55,487 nucleotides of DNA from Bacteroidota bacterium. GTDB lineage: Bacteria; Bacteroidota; Bacteroidia; Chitinophagales; LD1. The notes under the pieces are model-generated. The model saw only the letters and a list, made by a program, of their open reading frames with translations. It ran no database searches and was not told the DNA's origin. Below are positions 41,615-51,707 of the stretch, one piece after another; positions within the stretch are counted from its first letter, which is position 1, and each line of letters opens with the position of its first letter. The stretch spans positions 1 through 55,487 of the forward strand of contig JAFDYQ010000030.1 in NCBI GenBank assembly GCA_018267365.1, written 5' to 3'. A program made the translations under genes and the position numbers.

Positions 41615-41798
41615 AATGTGCTATTTAGACTTAAAATTATGACAAATCATAAGCCACTCTTTAAAATATACAAGAAACGGGGTGAAATTGGCAATTACTA
41701 CGGTCAGAATTGTAAAAATAGTGTCATCTTTTTTGAGTGCGGCTGGGGTTTTTTTAGTTAATTTGTACCTTCGTTATTGAAAAAACAAACATTAAGCA

Positions 41799-43832
41799 AT
41801 GAAAAGAACACTTTTACTCTTAGGAGCATTTCTACTTTCTATGAATGTAGTTTTCTCCCAGGCAGCTTTCTGGTCTGAGGACTTTGCCTCAGGAATACCT
41901 GCCGGATGGACCAACACCGGTACAGATGCTGGCGGTCAATCCTACACTAATCTCTGGAAGTATACTACTACCGGCAATCACAGTGCACTGGGCTATCCGA
42001 CCACGACACTGCATTCGCCCTCAGCAGCCAATGGTTGGGTGATATTTGATTCTGACTCCCTGGATAATGCCGGTGTGCAAGGTCCACAGACAGGCAACCT
42101 GACTACATCATCTATTTCCTGCGTAGGTCACCCCAGGGTGTTGCTGCAATTCTGGCAGCTTTATTTCAATGGTTTTGGCGGTACACGCGTCATAGTGAGC
42201 AACGGTTCCACCAGCGATACTATAGAGGCTAATGCGGACTATGAGTATATCTTCAACTCTACACCCAATCCTAGCTTCAGGCAGTTTGATATCTCTGACA
42301 TAGCGGGCAACCAGGCTAACGTCAAGGTAACTTTCCAGTGGAATGACGGTATCTATTTTTACTGGCAGGTAGATGACGTAGCCCTGATAGACGCTCCGGC
42401 TAACGATCTGGGCATCAGCCGCGCTGGTAGCTTTGACTACTATCAGTATCCACAGTCACAGCTCGATACTATGTTCTGGTATGCTCGTGTGACAAATCAT
42501 GGTACTGCTGATCAGACCAATACAAAGGCTGCCATAGCAATCTCCAGAGGCTCCTCAGTAGTATTCACAGATACGACCTTATCTGGAGTCACTCTGACAC
42601 CAGGCGTAGACTCTGCGCTCATAGGTCCAAATCTCTGGACACCTACCAATCCTGCCATAGGAACCTACACATCTATCATTTCCACATTTGCTGACTCTGC
42701 AGATGCTATCTTATTTGATAATGCAGATACGAGCAAATTTGCGGTGACTGACTCCGTGATGGCTCTTGACAATGGACTTTATGGTGGCAGTTTCGCACTG
42801 TATGACCCTACCAGCAGCTCTCCGTCAAACGAGTGGGCAAATGTATTTTACATTTCTCAACCTGATACACTGACCAGCATCCTGGCTGGCTTTGATCAGC
42901 TCTTCTCCAAATACAGTGCTACTACCGGTGCCGTAGTGCAGGCCAAGATTTACAGCCTGGATAATAACTTCAATGCTACACCTCTGTTTACTACCGAATC
43001 AAAGATGCTCACCAGCTCGACATTCGGCCCGCGCACTGTACCAAATATTGTCCCTAAAATGGTGACACTGAAGGTAGATATAACCACCGGCACACCGATA
43101 CTCCAGCCCGGATACTATGCGGTGTCTATCTACAGCACGTCAAATGACTCAACTATTTATCTGGCCAGCGCTACCAAGAAACCTTTTGGCGCATATTCCG
43201 GAGAATTTCAGAATGGTCAGCCTGTGGCATTTTATTCCAATACTCAGTTCTTCCTGCGTATGGCATTTGGTCACAATCTGAACCTGCTGTATTGCAACTG
43301 GACACGCAACCCTTCTACTACACCATTGTATACGGGCCGTCCTGTTACCTTTACCGGTTCTTCAAACGGCAGCGCAAACGCTCAGTACAACTGGACCCTC
43401 AATGGTCTGCAGAGTGGCTGGTATCAGACTTACAACTCCCGCGTATTCCGCGATACTTTCACCGTAGCTGATGACTCTATCAATGTATGCCTCACCGTGA
43501 CTGACGGTGGCAATACAGCTCAGTCTTGCAAGATCGTACGCGTAAGGGTAGACCCTCTTGGTGGGGTCAATGATATTCAAGGTGTATCAGCTTTCAACAT
43601 GGTGCCAAACCCTACTACCGGTGCAGTGACTATCTCTGCAGAAGGTGTGAGCGGTGCTACTACTATCACGCTGACCAATATGCTCGGTGAAGTGGTAAAA
43701 CACTATAACGAGACTGCAAATGGTACATTCTCTAAGCCTTACAACGTTTCTGACCTCTCCAGCGGTGTCTACATCGTAAAGATCCAGAACGGAGACAACA
43801 GCTCTACCAAGAGGCTGTCTATCTCAAAGTAA
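41799..43832 (+). CDS. Large secreted protein with choice-of-anchor-J-like domain and type IX sorting domain
   Basis: Signal peptide (MKRTLLLLGAFLLSMNVVFSQA), a 'choice-of-anchor J'-like jelly-roll (FWSEDFASGIPAGWTNTGTD and VDDVALIDAPANDLGI, about 24-203), a long middle part with several Ig/beta-sandwich units, a PKD-like module (GRPVTFTGSSNGSANAQYNW, about 514-533), and the type IX sorting domain (MVPNPTTGAVTISA ... SSGVYIVKIQNGD). Exported by the Por system and probably bound at the surface. No catalytic motif. A strong terminator ends the gene, and codon use is that of a well-expressed gene. Confidence 0.87.
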   Translation: MKRTLLLLGAFLLSMNVVFSQAAFWSEDFASGIPAGWTNTGTDAGGQSYTNLWKYTTTGNHSALGYPTTTLHSPSAANGWVIFDSDSLDNAGVQGPQTGNLTTSSISCVGHPRVLLQFWQLYFNGFGGTRVIVSNGSTSDTIEANADYEYIFNSTPNPSFRQFDISDIAGNQANVKVTFQWNDGIYFYWQVDDVALIDAPANDLGISRAGSFDYYQYPQSQLDTMFWYARVTNHGTADQTNTKAAIAISRGSSVVFTDTTLSGVTLTPGVDSALIGPNLWTPTNPAIGTYTSIISTFADSADAILFDNADTSKFAVTDSVMALDNGLYGGSFALYDPTSSSPSNEWANVFYISQPDTLTSILAGFDQLFSKYSATTGAVVQAKIYSLDNNFNATPLFTTESKMLTSSTFGPRTVPNIVPKMVTLKVDITTGTPILQPGYYAVSIYSTSNDSTIYLASATKKPFGAYSGEFQNGQPVAFYSNTQFFLRMAFGHNLNLLYCNWTRNPSTTPLYTGRPVTFTGSSNGSANAQYNWTLNGLQSGWYQTYNSRVFRDTFTVADDSINVCLTVTDGGNTAQSCKIVRVRVDPLGGVNDIQGVSAFNMVPNPTTGAVTISAEGVSGATTITLTNMLGEVVKHYNETANGTFSKPYNVSDLSSGVYIVKIQNGDNSSTKRLSISK

Positions 43833-43857
43833 TCTGAAGAAACAGATCATATTTCCG

Positions 43858-43892
43858 GCAAAGCCTCCGCAAAGGAGGCTTTGCTTTTTTTA
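43858..43892 (+). terminator. Strong Rho-independent terminator
   Basis: An 11-bp perfect stem (43858-43868 with 43874-43884), 5-base loop and a run of seven T: the best terminator of the window, 26 bp past the stop. Confidence 0.92.
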
Positions 43893-44001
43893 TATAACCT
43901 GCTTATCGCGTACCTGGCTTTTCCACCTATTATCCACAGACAACAAACAATATCCGGGTTTACAAGTGGAGAATAAGGAAAAGCCTTTGCCCCGCATGGG
44001 T

Positions 44002-44009
44002 TATATTTG
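44002..44009 (+). promoter_or_regulatory. -7 element of the UPF0173 gene
   Basis: TATATTTG, full consensus, ends 8 bp before the ATG at 44018. Transcription should begin within about 3-5 bases of the start codon. Confidence 0.6.
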
Positions 44010-44017
44010 TAGAAACT

Positions 44018-44707
44018 ATGAGTATCCAGATTACTTACTACGGCCATTCGTGTTTTAGCATGAATATTAATGGCAAGGTCTTGCTTTTTGACCCATTCAT
44101 CACGGGCAATGAGCTGGCAAAGCATATAGATATCCACAGCCTGAAGGCTGACTATATCCTCATCTCTCACGGACATAGCGACCACACAGGAGATGCGCTG
44201 ACCATTGCTAAAAATACGGGCGCAAAGATTATCTCCAGTTTTGAGATCGTCACCTGGTTTGCCGCGCAAGGTGTGACCAACGGCCATCCCATGAATACCG
44301 GAGGCCGGTTTGCCTTTGACTTTGGCGCGGTGAAGTGTGTCAATGCCGTACACTCCAGCCAGCTGCCCGATGGCACCTATGGTGCCAATCCGATGGGCTT
44401 TGTGATAGAATATGCCGGTGGAGCCGTCTACTATGCAGGAGATACAGCCCTGACCATGGATATGAAGCTCATACCGCTCATGTGTCCGCAGCTTACCCTG
44501 GCCATACTACCTATAGGAGATAATTTCACTATGGGTGTGTCAGATGCTGTACTGGCCAGTGATTTTGTAGACTGCTATAATGTACTAGGAGTACACTATG
44601 ATACGTTTGGATGGATAAAGATGGATCATGAAAAGGCAAAGCAGGCCTTCTCTGACCAGGGTAAGACCCTGCACCTGATGACCATTGGCGAAACACGTGA
44701 ATTTTAA
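44018..44707 (+). CDS. UPF0173 metal-dependent hydrolase
   Basis: A 229-residue metallo-beta-lactamase fold enzyme: YYGHSCFSM (about 7-15), LISHGHSDHTGD (metal site HxHxDH, about 49-60), NTGGRFAFDFG and VYYAGDTALTMDM (about 138-150). The GHSCF and GDT features are those of UPF0173/YtkL-like hydrolases, whose substrate is unknown. It may share its promoter with parA, whose start is 14 bp beyond the stop. Confidence 0.9.
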   Translation: MSIQITYYGHSCFSMNINGKVLLFDPFITGNELAKHIDIHSLKADYILISHGHSDHTGDALTIAKNTGAKIISSFEIVTWFAAQGVTNGHPMNTGGRFAFDFGAVKCVNAVHSSQLPDGTYGANPMGFVIEYAGGAVYYAGDTALTMDMKLIPLMCPQLTLAILPIGDNFTMGVSDAVLASDFVDCYNVLGVHYDTFGWIKMDHEKAKQAFSDQGKTLHLMTIGETREF

Positions 44708-44721
44708 GTAAAGGAGTAGAT

Positions 44722-45561
44722 ATGGATAAAATAAAAAAGCCCCGCCTGCAGAAGGTGATCACCCTGGCCAATCAGAAAGGCGGGGTAGGCAAGACGACCA
44801 GTGCCATCAATATATCAGCCTGCCTGGCAGTGCTGGAGTATAAAGTGCTGCTGATAGACGCCGACCCTCAGGCAAATGCCACCTCGGGAGTAGGATTTGA
44901 CCCCAGAGCCATCAAGACCAGTCTCTACGAGTGTCTGGTCAATGAGATCAAGCCACAGGATATCATACTGGAGACTGAGACACCAAATCTCTACCTCCTG
45001 CCCTCTCACCTGGACCTCGTAGGTGCGGAGATAGAGCTGATCAACCAGCCTAACCGGGAGAAGATATTCAAACAGATGCTGGAGGAGGTCAAAAAGGAAT
45101 ACGACTTTGTCATCATAGACTGTTCGCCATCGCTGGGTCTCATCACCGTAAACGCGCTCACTGCATCAGACTCAGTGATCATTCCGGTGCAGTGCGAGTA
45201 CTTTGCCCTGGAGGGCCTGGGCAAGCTGCTCAATACGATCAAGATCGTACAGACGCGCCTCAATCCTGAGCTGGAGATAGAGGGCATCCTGCTCACGATG
45301 TATGACCCGCGCCTGCGCCTCAGCAATCAGGTAGTAGACGAGATCAAAAAGCACTTTGAGAATATCGTGTACGATACTATCATACACCGCAATACACGTC
45401 TCGGCGAGGCACCTAGCTTTGGCAAGCCGGCTATCATGTACGATGCAGAGAGCAAAGGCTCTGTAAACTACATGAACCTCGTGCGTGAAATTTTGCAAAG
45501 AAACAATGCTACCAATATACCTGACGAACAGAAAGAGCTAAATTTGATAGATAATGATTGA
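44722..45561 (+). CDS. parA: Chromosome partitioning ATPase ParA
   Basis: The deviant Walker A KGGVGKTTSAIN (about residues 19-30), the DADPQANAT switch (about 50-58) and IIDCSPSLGLIT (Walker B, about 131-142) are all present in a 279-residue chain without a DNA-binding N-extension, as in chromosomal ParA/Soj. It moves the origin region on the nucleoid together with ParB. It overlaps the parB start by 8 bp. Confidence 0.95.
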   Translation: MDKIKKPRLQKVITLANQKGGVGKTTSAINISACLAVLEYKVLLIDADPQANATSGVGFDPRAIKTSLYECLVNEIKPQDIILETETPNLYLLPSHLDLVGAEIELINQPNREKIFKQMLEEVKKEYDFVIIDCSPSLGLITVNALTASDSVIIPVQCEYFALEGLGKLLNTIKIVQTRLNPELEIEGILLTMYDPRLRLSNQVVDEIKKHFENIVYDTIIHRNTRLGEAPSFGKPAIMYDAESKGSVNYMNLVREILQRNNATNIPDEQKELNLIDND

Positions 45562-46474
45562 TAAGAAGAAGGGAGGCCTGGGCCGCGGCCTCGGCGCGCT
45601 GCTCACTGACGATAAAGCCTCTGCCACCAAACATACAGAAGTAAGCACTACCTCTATCGCCAATCAGGCCGGTGTGGTGATATATATACCACTGGCCCAG
45701 ATCGAGGTCAACCCTTTTCAGCCACGCTCTACCTTTGACACAGAGAGCCTGGAGGAGCTGGCAGACTCTATCCGTATCCATGGCGTGATACAGCCCATCA
45801 CTGTGCGCAAGATAGAAGGCAATAAATACCAGCTCATAGCCGGTGAGCGCCGTCTCCGCGCCTCTAAGCTGGCTGGACGTACCGATATACCAGCCTATGT
45901 GCGCCTGGCCTCTGACCAGGAGTCCATAGAGATAGCCCTGATAGAAAATATACAGCGCGAGGATCTCAACCCGCTGGAAATAGCCATCAACTATAAGCGC
46001 CTGATGGATGAGTGCGACCTGACTCAGGACAAACTATCAGAACGTCTGGGCAAGAATCGCAGCACTGTCACTAACTTTATACGTCTGCTCAAACTGCCGC
46101 CGGATATCCAGGCTGCCGTCCGTGACAATAGGATCACCATGGGCCATGCCAAAGCCCTTCTGGCTATCGATCACCTCCCTACGTTGCTTAGCGCATTCAA
46201 AGAGACTGTAGAGAAAGGCCTGAGCGTACGCCAGACTGAAGAACTAGTGAGAGGTATCAATCTGGAGGCACCCAGCCAGCCCAGCGCGCGCGTGGCTGCC
46301 GACAGGCGTGCATCTGAGGGCGATATCTTCCTGCGCAAGCTTCAGGACCAGATCAGTTCATCTCTGGGTACGCGGGTATCTATCATCCGCACCAAGGAGG
46401 GTAAGGGAGAAATAGCTATTAAGTTCTATAACGATACCGACCTGGAGCGCCTCGTAGAGCTACTGACAGACTGA
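45554..46474 (+). CDS. parB: Chromosome partitioning protein ParB
   Basis: KGGLGRGLGALLTDD (about 5-19) is the ParA-activating N-terminus. YIPLAQIEVNPFQPRS and the CTP-binding block LIAGERRLRASKLAG (about 96-110) with ENIQREDLNPLE (about 133-144) form the ParB/Srx domain, and LGKNRSTVTNFIRLLKL (about 165-181) is the helix-turn-helix for parS. The protein is a CTP-dependent clamp on parS sites. No full parS palindrome (TGTTNCACGTGAAACA-type) was noticed nearby. It precedes DUF5683 in the same operon. Confidence 0.95.
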   Translation: MIDKKKGGLGRGLGALLTDDKASATKHTEVSTTSIANQAGVVIYIPLAQIEVNPFQPRSTFDTESLEELADSIRIHGVIQPITVRKIEGNKYQLIAGERRLRASKLAGRTDIPAYVRLASDQESIEIALIENIQREDLNPLEIAINYKRLMDECDLTQDKLSERLGKNRSTVTNFIRLLKLPPDIQAAVRDNRITMGHAKALLAIDHLPTLLSAFKETVEKGLSVRQTEELVRGINLEAPSQPSARVAADRRASEGDIFLRKLQDQISSSLGTRVSIIRTKEGKGEIAIKFYNDTDLERLVELLTD

Positions 46475-47208
46475 TGTATGCTCATCGCATAATATTCATA
46501 TTTCTGCTTCTGCTCCTCGCACACCTGGCCGGGGCGCAGGCCCAAAGCTATGCTGACTCTGCCGGCATCTACTCCAAGGATACCGTAGTGCATCAGACTA
46601 CCGAGCAGTTTGATATCGATGGCAAAAAAGTCATCAACGATACTACTATAGCCTTTAGTACAGACACTGTAGTACCGGGCCGGGATACCATACCGGTAGT
46701 CAAAAAACATAGCCCTGTCAAGGCTGTCTGGATGTCTGCCGTGCTCCCGGGTCTCGGTCAGGCCTACAATAAAAAATACTGGAAGATCCCCATCATCTAC
46801 GCCGGGCTCGGCGGTCTGGGCTACTGGATATATTTTGAGAACCGCGAGTTCAGGATAGCACGCACGGCCTATCGCGCTGCCGTGCGCAACGATCCATATC
46901 TGACAGCCAGCTATAAGGGCAAAGAGCTGGACTACAGTACTATCAGGACCTACAGAGACTACTACAAAAACCTGCTCAACTACGCTGCGATCGTCACTGC
47001 GCTTTGGTATACACTCAATCTCGTAGATGCTGCGGTAGATGGCCACCTTTACCACTTTAATGTAGATGACAAACTCTCTATGAATGTAGACCCCTCATTC
47101 ATGCTACCTACGCAGCTCGGTATGAGTCAGGCTTGCTTTGGCCTCTCCCTCTCATTTAGCCCTATGGCGGCTAAGAAAAAATACGAACCATCAGTTCGCT
47201 GGCGCTGA
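46474..47208 (+). CDS. DUF5683 domain protein
   Basis: A signal peptide (about 1-24), a polar Asp/Thr-rich linker, and the DUF5683 core: VKAVWMSAVLPGLGQAYNKKYWK (split at about 82-104; KYWKIPIIYAGLGGLGYWIY is the first membrane helix) and a second helix near AAIVTALWYTLNLVDAAVDG. The overlap of stop and start with parB (TGATG) shows coupling. A ParA-ParB-DUF5683 order is usual for Bacteroidota, where dapB and lepB commonly follow; here the run ends with a convergent acyltransferase. The function is not known. Confidence 0.88.
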   Translation: MYAHRIIFIFLLLLLAHLAGAQAQSYADSAGIYSKDTVVHQTTEQFDIDGKKVINDTTIAFSTDTVVPGRDTIPVVKKHSPVKAVWMSAVLPGLGQAYNKKYWKIPIIYAGLGGLGYWIYFENREFRIARTAYRAAVRNDPYLTASYKGKELDYSTIRTYRDYYKNLLNYAAIVTALWYTLNLVDAAVDGHLYHFNVDDKLSMNVDPSFMLPTQLGMSQACFGLSLSFSPMAAKKKYEPSVRWR

Positions 47209-48282
47209 TCATTTATCCCTTAGATCCATCATTGGCTTTTCAAATCCATGATACAGGATGCTACCCGCAGTGTATACTATCAGCCAGTAGGCTATATATT
47301 TCAATAGCGCGTCCATCTCTCCGTGCGGCGGAAACTGATCACGGATCACCTCCGCCACCAGAGAGAAATTGACCAGGTACAGCGAGTATGAGATACGGCT
47401 GGTATAGGAGACAAAACGTGCTACCTGACCGGTGCCGTACCGGATATCCGCTGCGGCGGGCAGGAGCAGTGCCATCAGCAGGGGTGACAGGCTGAAGTAT
47501 AATATCTGGCTATAGATGGTGCCGGGAGGCTGCCTGTATGCCGATAGCAAAACAGATCCCGCTATACCTATGACAAAAGCCCCCCACTGGTATCGTACGC
47601 ATATATCACGGTGGTAATAATAGAACCACGCCACGAGCAGGCCATACCCTATGCTATCCAGGCGCGTCACTACTACCTTTCTGATACTGAGATCTACCCA
47701 AAAGCCATCATAGCTGCTATTCATCAGCACCAGGCGAAAAATAACAGGTACTACCAGCATGATAGCTACTACGATCAGATAGGCCATTTTGAGCCTGGCA
47801 AAGCGGACAACCATAAATAGAAGTATAGGCACGATCACATAAAACCACTCCTCTATAGATAAACTCCACGACTCTCGGTAAAAGCCCACAAAGGGCCTGC
47901 TGAAGTTTTGCAGGAAAAAGAAATAGCGCCAGTTGAAATTGTAGATGCCCTCGTGTATCACATTATACCGTACCACCACATAGTTTATCACGAGTATCAG
48001 ATAATAGGCCGGCAGCGTGCGATACCACCTGCGCCGCCAGAAGGCGATCATCACCGGCATAGTCATACCCTCAGCTGTGATGATACGTAGCAGTATACCC
48101 CCTATCAGAAAGCCGCTGAGCACAAAGAAGAGCTCTACGCCGTCAGGTATCCTGCCCCATGGCAATCTGTCAGCTGCTGTGCCGGTGAGCGCCAGACGGC
48201 TGTGCAGCAGCAGGACCAGCAGGATAGCCACCGCCCGGAATATATCCAGCCCGTAGATCCTTTTGCCATGCACCTGCTCCAT
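47209..48282 (-). CDS. Acyltransferase family 3 (OafA-like) membrane protein
   Basis: RIYGLDIFRAVAILLVLLLHSRL (split motif at about 8-30, with the catalytic His in HSRL), PDGVELFFVLSGFLIGG (about 46-62) and RRRWYRTLPAYYL (about 84-96) are family hallmarks, with about ten membrane helices over 357 residues. Such enzymes O-acylate surface sugars such as O-antigen or peptidoglycan. There is no SGNH domain. Its end abuts the DUF5683 gene (convergent). It could modify surface glycan, but a link with the sugar locus 25 kb away is only conjecture. Confidence 0.9.
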   Translation of the reverse strand: MEQVHGKRIYGLDIFRAVAILLVLLLHSRLALTGTAADRLPWGRIPDGVELFFVLSGFLIGGILLRIITAEGMTMPVMIAFWRRRWYRTLPAYYLILVINYVVVRYNVIHEGIYNFNWRYFFFLQNFSRPFVGFYRESWSLSIEEWFYVIVPILLFMVVRFARLKMAYLIVVAIMLVVPVIFRLVLMNSSYDGFWVDLSIRKVVVTRLDSIGYGLLVAWFYYYHRDICVRYQWGAFVIGIAGSVLLSAYRQPPGTIYSQILYFSLSPLLMALLLPAAADIRYGTGQVARFVSYTSRISYSLYLVNFSLVAEVIRDQFPPHGEMDALLKYIAYWLIVYTAGSILYHGFEKPMMDLRDK

Positions 48283-48324
48283 ACCTCAAGTATAGCTTTT
48301 TAATAGTAAAACTGGTGGCGGCAC

Positions 48325-48355
48325 AAAAGAAAAAGGGCACCGGTGAGGGTGCCCT
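48325..48355 (-). terminator. Terminator of the secDF gene
   Basis: On the minus strand AGGGCACC (48355-48348) pairs with GGTGCCCT (48341-48334), 6-base loop, then TTTTCTTTTG. It lies 24 bp past the stop codon. Confidence 0.8.
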
Positions 48356-48378
48356 GCTGATATCATTGGATATATTTC

Positions 48379-51300
48379 TTACTTGGCGTCTTCTTTCAGT
48401 GTATCCTTCCTGCGCAGCAGGAGGTCTACCATGATAGGAGAAGCGATAAATATAGAAGAGTATGTACCCACAGCTATACCTACCATCAGCGCAAAGGAGA
48501 ACTGCCTGATAGCATCCCCGCCAAATACGAAGAGGATGATACAAACAACCTCTGTAGCTGCCGATGTCATGATAGTACGGCTCAGGGTACTGTTTATAGA
48601 GTCGTTCACATTGTGTATGAGTGAGTGGCCAGGGTACAGTTTGATATACTCACGGATACGGTCAAATACGATCACCGTGTCATTCACCGAGTAGCCGATC
48701 AGGGTCAGGATAGCCGCTACCACATTCTCATCTACCTCCAGGGAGAATGGCATAATATGGCGCAGCAGGGCAAAGAGACCGAGCACCAGTACAGGGTCAT
48801 GCACCGTAGCTGCGATGGCACCTACCGCGTACTCCCACTTGCGGAAGCGGATGTAGATATAGATAAAGATCAGTACACATCCCAGCAGGCCGCTGATCAG
48901 GGCACTCTTGCGGATATCGTCTGCTATAGTAGCGTTGATCGTAGTGATAGATTTGATAGCAGAGCTGCGGAATTTCTCAAAGGTAGGCTTGCTCGCAAAA
49001 TCTTTACCTATGCCTTCGTAGAGTTTGCCCTCTATGATGCTGTCTACATTGCGGTCAGTAGAGTTGATCAGATAGGCAGTAGTTATCTGTATCTGGCTAT
49101 TGCTGCCATAGGTCTTGACCAGCGGGCGGCTGCCGAGAGGTCCCTCCAGCTGATTAGCGATATCTGCTGTCTTTACATCCTGGTCCAGCTTTACTACATA
49201 GCTACGGCCACCCTTGAAGGCTACACCCAGGTCAAAGCCGATGAAGACCATCGCACCAAATGATACCGCAAACGCTATAGCAGAGATTGTATAGGATACC
49301 TTGCGGAAAGACATGAACTGGACGTTCAGACCCTTCAGCACATTCATAGTAAACTTATTGCCAAAGGTCGGCTCCCAGTGCCTCTTAAATATGAAATCAA
49401 ATATCACCTGAGTGAAGCCTACCGCAGTGAAGAGAGAGGTAAGGATACCTATCACAAGCGTATAAGCGAAACCTTTCACCGGACCGTAGCCAAAGAACAT
49501 CAGCACGACACCTACGATGAGGGTGGTTACGTTGCCATCTATGATCGCGGAGTAGGAGTGCTTGTAGCCATCGGTCACCGCAGCGCGGGTACCTTTGCCC
49601 TTGGCCAGCTCCTCCCGTATACGCTCATTGATGATCACATTGGCATCTATCGCTATAGCCAGTGTGAGCACGATACCTGCCATACCGGGCAGGGTGAGCG
49701 AGGCGCCATACTGAGCCAGGATACTGATGATAAAGAAGAGGTTCAGGATCACGGCGATATTGGCCACGATACCCGATGTAGAGTAGTAGGCTATCATAAA
49801 GAGGCACACCACTACAAATGCTACGAAGAGAGACAGGAGGCCCGCACGGATGGCCTCAGCACCCAGAGAGGGTCCTATCACCTGCTCCTCTATGATGCGG
49901 GTACGTGCCTCCAGCTGACCGGACTTCAGGATGTTAGCCAGGTCAGTCGCCTCTGTCACTGAGCTGATGCCCGATATCTCCGTATTGCCGCCGGCTATAC
50001 GGTTTTGTACACGCGGATAAGAGAAGATACGGTTATCGAGTACGATCGCCACGCACCTCTTAGGGTTTTGCTTGGCGGCCTCATCTGTCATGCGCTCCCA
50101 CTTAGCTGAGCCGGTAGCGTTCATAGACAGGGTTACATTCGGAGAGCCGTTCTGGTCATAGCCGGAGCGGGCATCGGTGATCACATCTCCCGCCAGCGGA
50201 GCGCCCGGCTGCGCAGGGTTGGTCTTGATAGCAAATAGCTCGTACACAGAGCGCTCAGGATTGATAGACTTAGCTCCCCAGAGGAACTTCACATTGCGTG
50301 GGAAGTTAGACTTTACCACATCGAGGTCCAGATAGGTATTGATCAGGCCGGTATCCTTGCCAAATGCCATACCGACAGCAGGACCAGGTGAGAGCATACC
50401 CTGCTGGTCAGCCACCGGATTGAGCAGGCGGAAGAGTGGATTAGTATTCGTAGTGTCTTTTTTAGCCTCTTTGTTCTTGGCAGCTGCGCTTGTATCATTG
50501 GCGGCAGTCTTTGATGTATCCTTGCTGTCAGAGGTCAGGCCCAGGTCACCTGCCAGGCTGGTAGAGGTGGTGTCTACTATCCCTGATGCTGAGTCCTTAT
50601 TATGCTTCTGAGATGCCAGGTAGGCGCTCAGAGACTTGTCTGCCTGCACCAGGCTGGGATAGATCTCTGTATTCTCATACGTATCCCAGAACTCGAGCTG
50701 TGCTGTCTGCTGGAGGATACGGCGGATACGGCTAGGGTCATCTACGCCCGGCAGCTCCAGTATGATACGGCCTGTACCAGATTGCAGTGTGATAGTAGGA
50801 GATGCTACACCAAACTGATCTATACGTGTCCGGAGCGTCTCAAAAGTTGCATTGACTGACTTCTCCATCTCCTCACGCAGCACAGTCAGCACCTGATCAT
50901 TGGTAGAGTTGAATGTCAGGCTTTTCTGGTATTTAGGCAGGGAGGCAAAGATAGCCGCCAGCTTGCCATCCGGCGCCACAGCCTTATACTCTTCAGCAAA
51001 TACAGTCAGGAAGTCCTTATTGCCACTCTGTGGCATTTTGGCCTTTGCATTCTTTACAGCCAGGTTAAATGCCGGGTCCTTGCTATTACCGGATTGCTTC
51101 AGCAGCACTTCATCCTGAGCTATCTCGAGTACGAGGCTCATACCACCCTTCAGATCGAGGCCCAGGCGGATCTGCTTCTCATTGCACTCTTTATAGTTAT
51201 ACTTGATGAAACCAAGGTTATAAACCGTGCGGCTGCTCATAGAGTCCAGGTAGTACCTCTTGCGCTCCTTTTTCACGCCGTCTATAGAATCTTCTAACGC

Positions 51301-51471
51301 CACCAGTGCATCGCCGGTACGGCCGCTCTTGCTTGCGTCAGCCAGGCCTTTGGCAGCATACTCATCTGCCTGCTTCTCCACGTGCTGCGACACGACTGTA
51401 AATGACAGCTCATACGCGCAGACGATGAAGAAAACGATCGTAAAGAACCTGATAATGCCTTTTAAATCCAT
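48379..51471 (-). CDS. secDF: Fused protein translocase subunit SecDF
   Basis: One 1030-residue chain joins SecD and SecF, as in most Bacteroidota. N-terminal helix, then LGLDLKGGMSLVLEI (about 84-98, SecD), periplasmic P1 with a Ser/Thr/Lys-rich insert near residues 290-345, six membrane helices with IAIDANVIINERIREELAKG (about 605-624), and the SecF half from about 690: FDLGVAFKGGRSYV, then SVNDTVIVFDRIREY (about 938-952). It drives late steps of protein export with the proton gradient. The segment KDTSKTAANDTSAAAKNKEA is an unusual low-complexity part. Confidence 0.96.
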   Translation of the reverse strand: MDLKGIIRFFTIVFFIVCAYELSFTVVSQHVEKQADEYAAKGLADASKSGRTGDALVALEDSIDGVKKERKRYYLDSMSSRTVYNLGFIKYNYKECNEKQIRLGLDLKGGMSLVLEIAQDEVLLKQSGNSKDPAFNLAVKNAKAKMPQSGNKDFLTVFAEEYKAVAPDGKLAAIFASLPKYQKSLTFNSTNDQVLTVLREEMEKSVNATFETLRTRIDQFGVASPTITLQSGTGRIILELPGVDDPSRIRRILQQTAQLEFWDTYENTEIYPSLVQADKSLSAYLASQKHNKDSASGIVDTTSTSLAGDLGLTSDSKDTSKTAANDTSAAAKNKEAKKDTTNTNPLFRLLNPVADQQGMLSPGPAVGMAFGKDTGLINTYLDLDVVKSNFPRNVKFLWGAKSINPERSVYELFAIKTNPAQPGAPLAGDVITDARSGYDQNGSPNVTLSMNATGSAKWERMTDEAAKQNPKRCVAIVLDNRIFSYPRVQNRIAGGNTEISGISSVTEATDLANILKSGQLEARTRIIEEQVIGPSLGAEAIRAGLLSLFVAFVVVCLFMIAYYSTSGIVANIAVILNLFFIISILAQYGASLTLPGMAGIVLTLAIAIDANVIINERIREELAKGKGTRAAVTDGYKHSYSAIIDGNVTTLIVGVVLMFFGYGPVKGFAYTLVIGILTSLFTAVGFTQVIFDFIFKRHWEPTFGNKFTMNVLKGLNVQFMSFRKVSYTISAIAFAVSFGAMVFIGFDLGVAFKGGRSYVVKLDQDVKTADIANQLEGPLGSRPLVKTYGSNSQIQITTAYLINSTDRNVDSIIEGKLYEGIGKDFASKPTFEKFRSSAIKSITTINATIADDIRKSALISGLLGCVLIFIYIYIRFRKWEYAVGAIAATVHDPVLVLGLFALLRHIMPFSLEVDENVVAAILTLIGYSVNDTVIVFDRIREYIKLYPGHSLIHNVNDSINSTLSRTIMTSAATEVVCIILFVFGGDAIRQFSFALMVGIAVGTYSSIFIASPIMVDLLLRRKDTLKEDAK

Positions 51472-51510
51472 TGGTTTATTGGTTTGATAATTTGCCTAAA
51501 AATAGGTCGG

Positions 51511-51518
51511 CAAATATA
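51511..51518 (-). promoter_or_regulatory. -7 element of secDF
   Basis: On the minus strand the sequence reads TATATTTG, with a second, near-consensus TATATTCG just upstream (51530-51537). The transcript would have a leader of about 35 bases. The rest of 51472-51707 holds no gene or clear hairpin. Confidence 0.5.
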
Positions 51519-51707
51519 GGATTAATCCCCGAATATAAAAGAAGAGGGCATTTAAGCGTTTCTACCGGTCGCAGACCACTGTTTCACGGGGCAGATGGGC
51601 TAGTCCTGTGGCCTTGAGCTGCCGGGGCGTTGTCAATACGCTCTTCCACGACTACTTGTGGCAAAGGCAAAGAGCAGTATTTGAGGATACTAGCCAGGTT
51701 CTTCCCG

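Noticed and set aside
41567..41761. 64-codon frame starting inside the small conserved gene
   Set aside because: Antisense over its first part, then low-complexity AT-rich sequence with a promoter; no family likeness.
44710..46474. parS site or replication origin next to parAB
   Set aside because: No full parS-like palindrome or DnaA-box cluster was found by eye; a pattern scan would be needed.
48625..49263. 212-codon plus-strand frame opposite secDF
   Set aside because: SecF signatures on the other strand are unmistakable; the plus frame is Tyr/Gln-rich noise.
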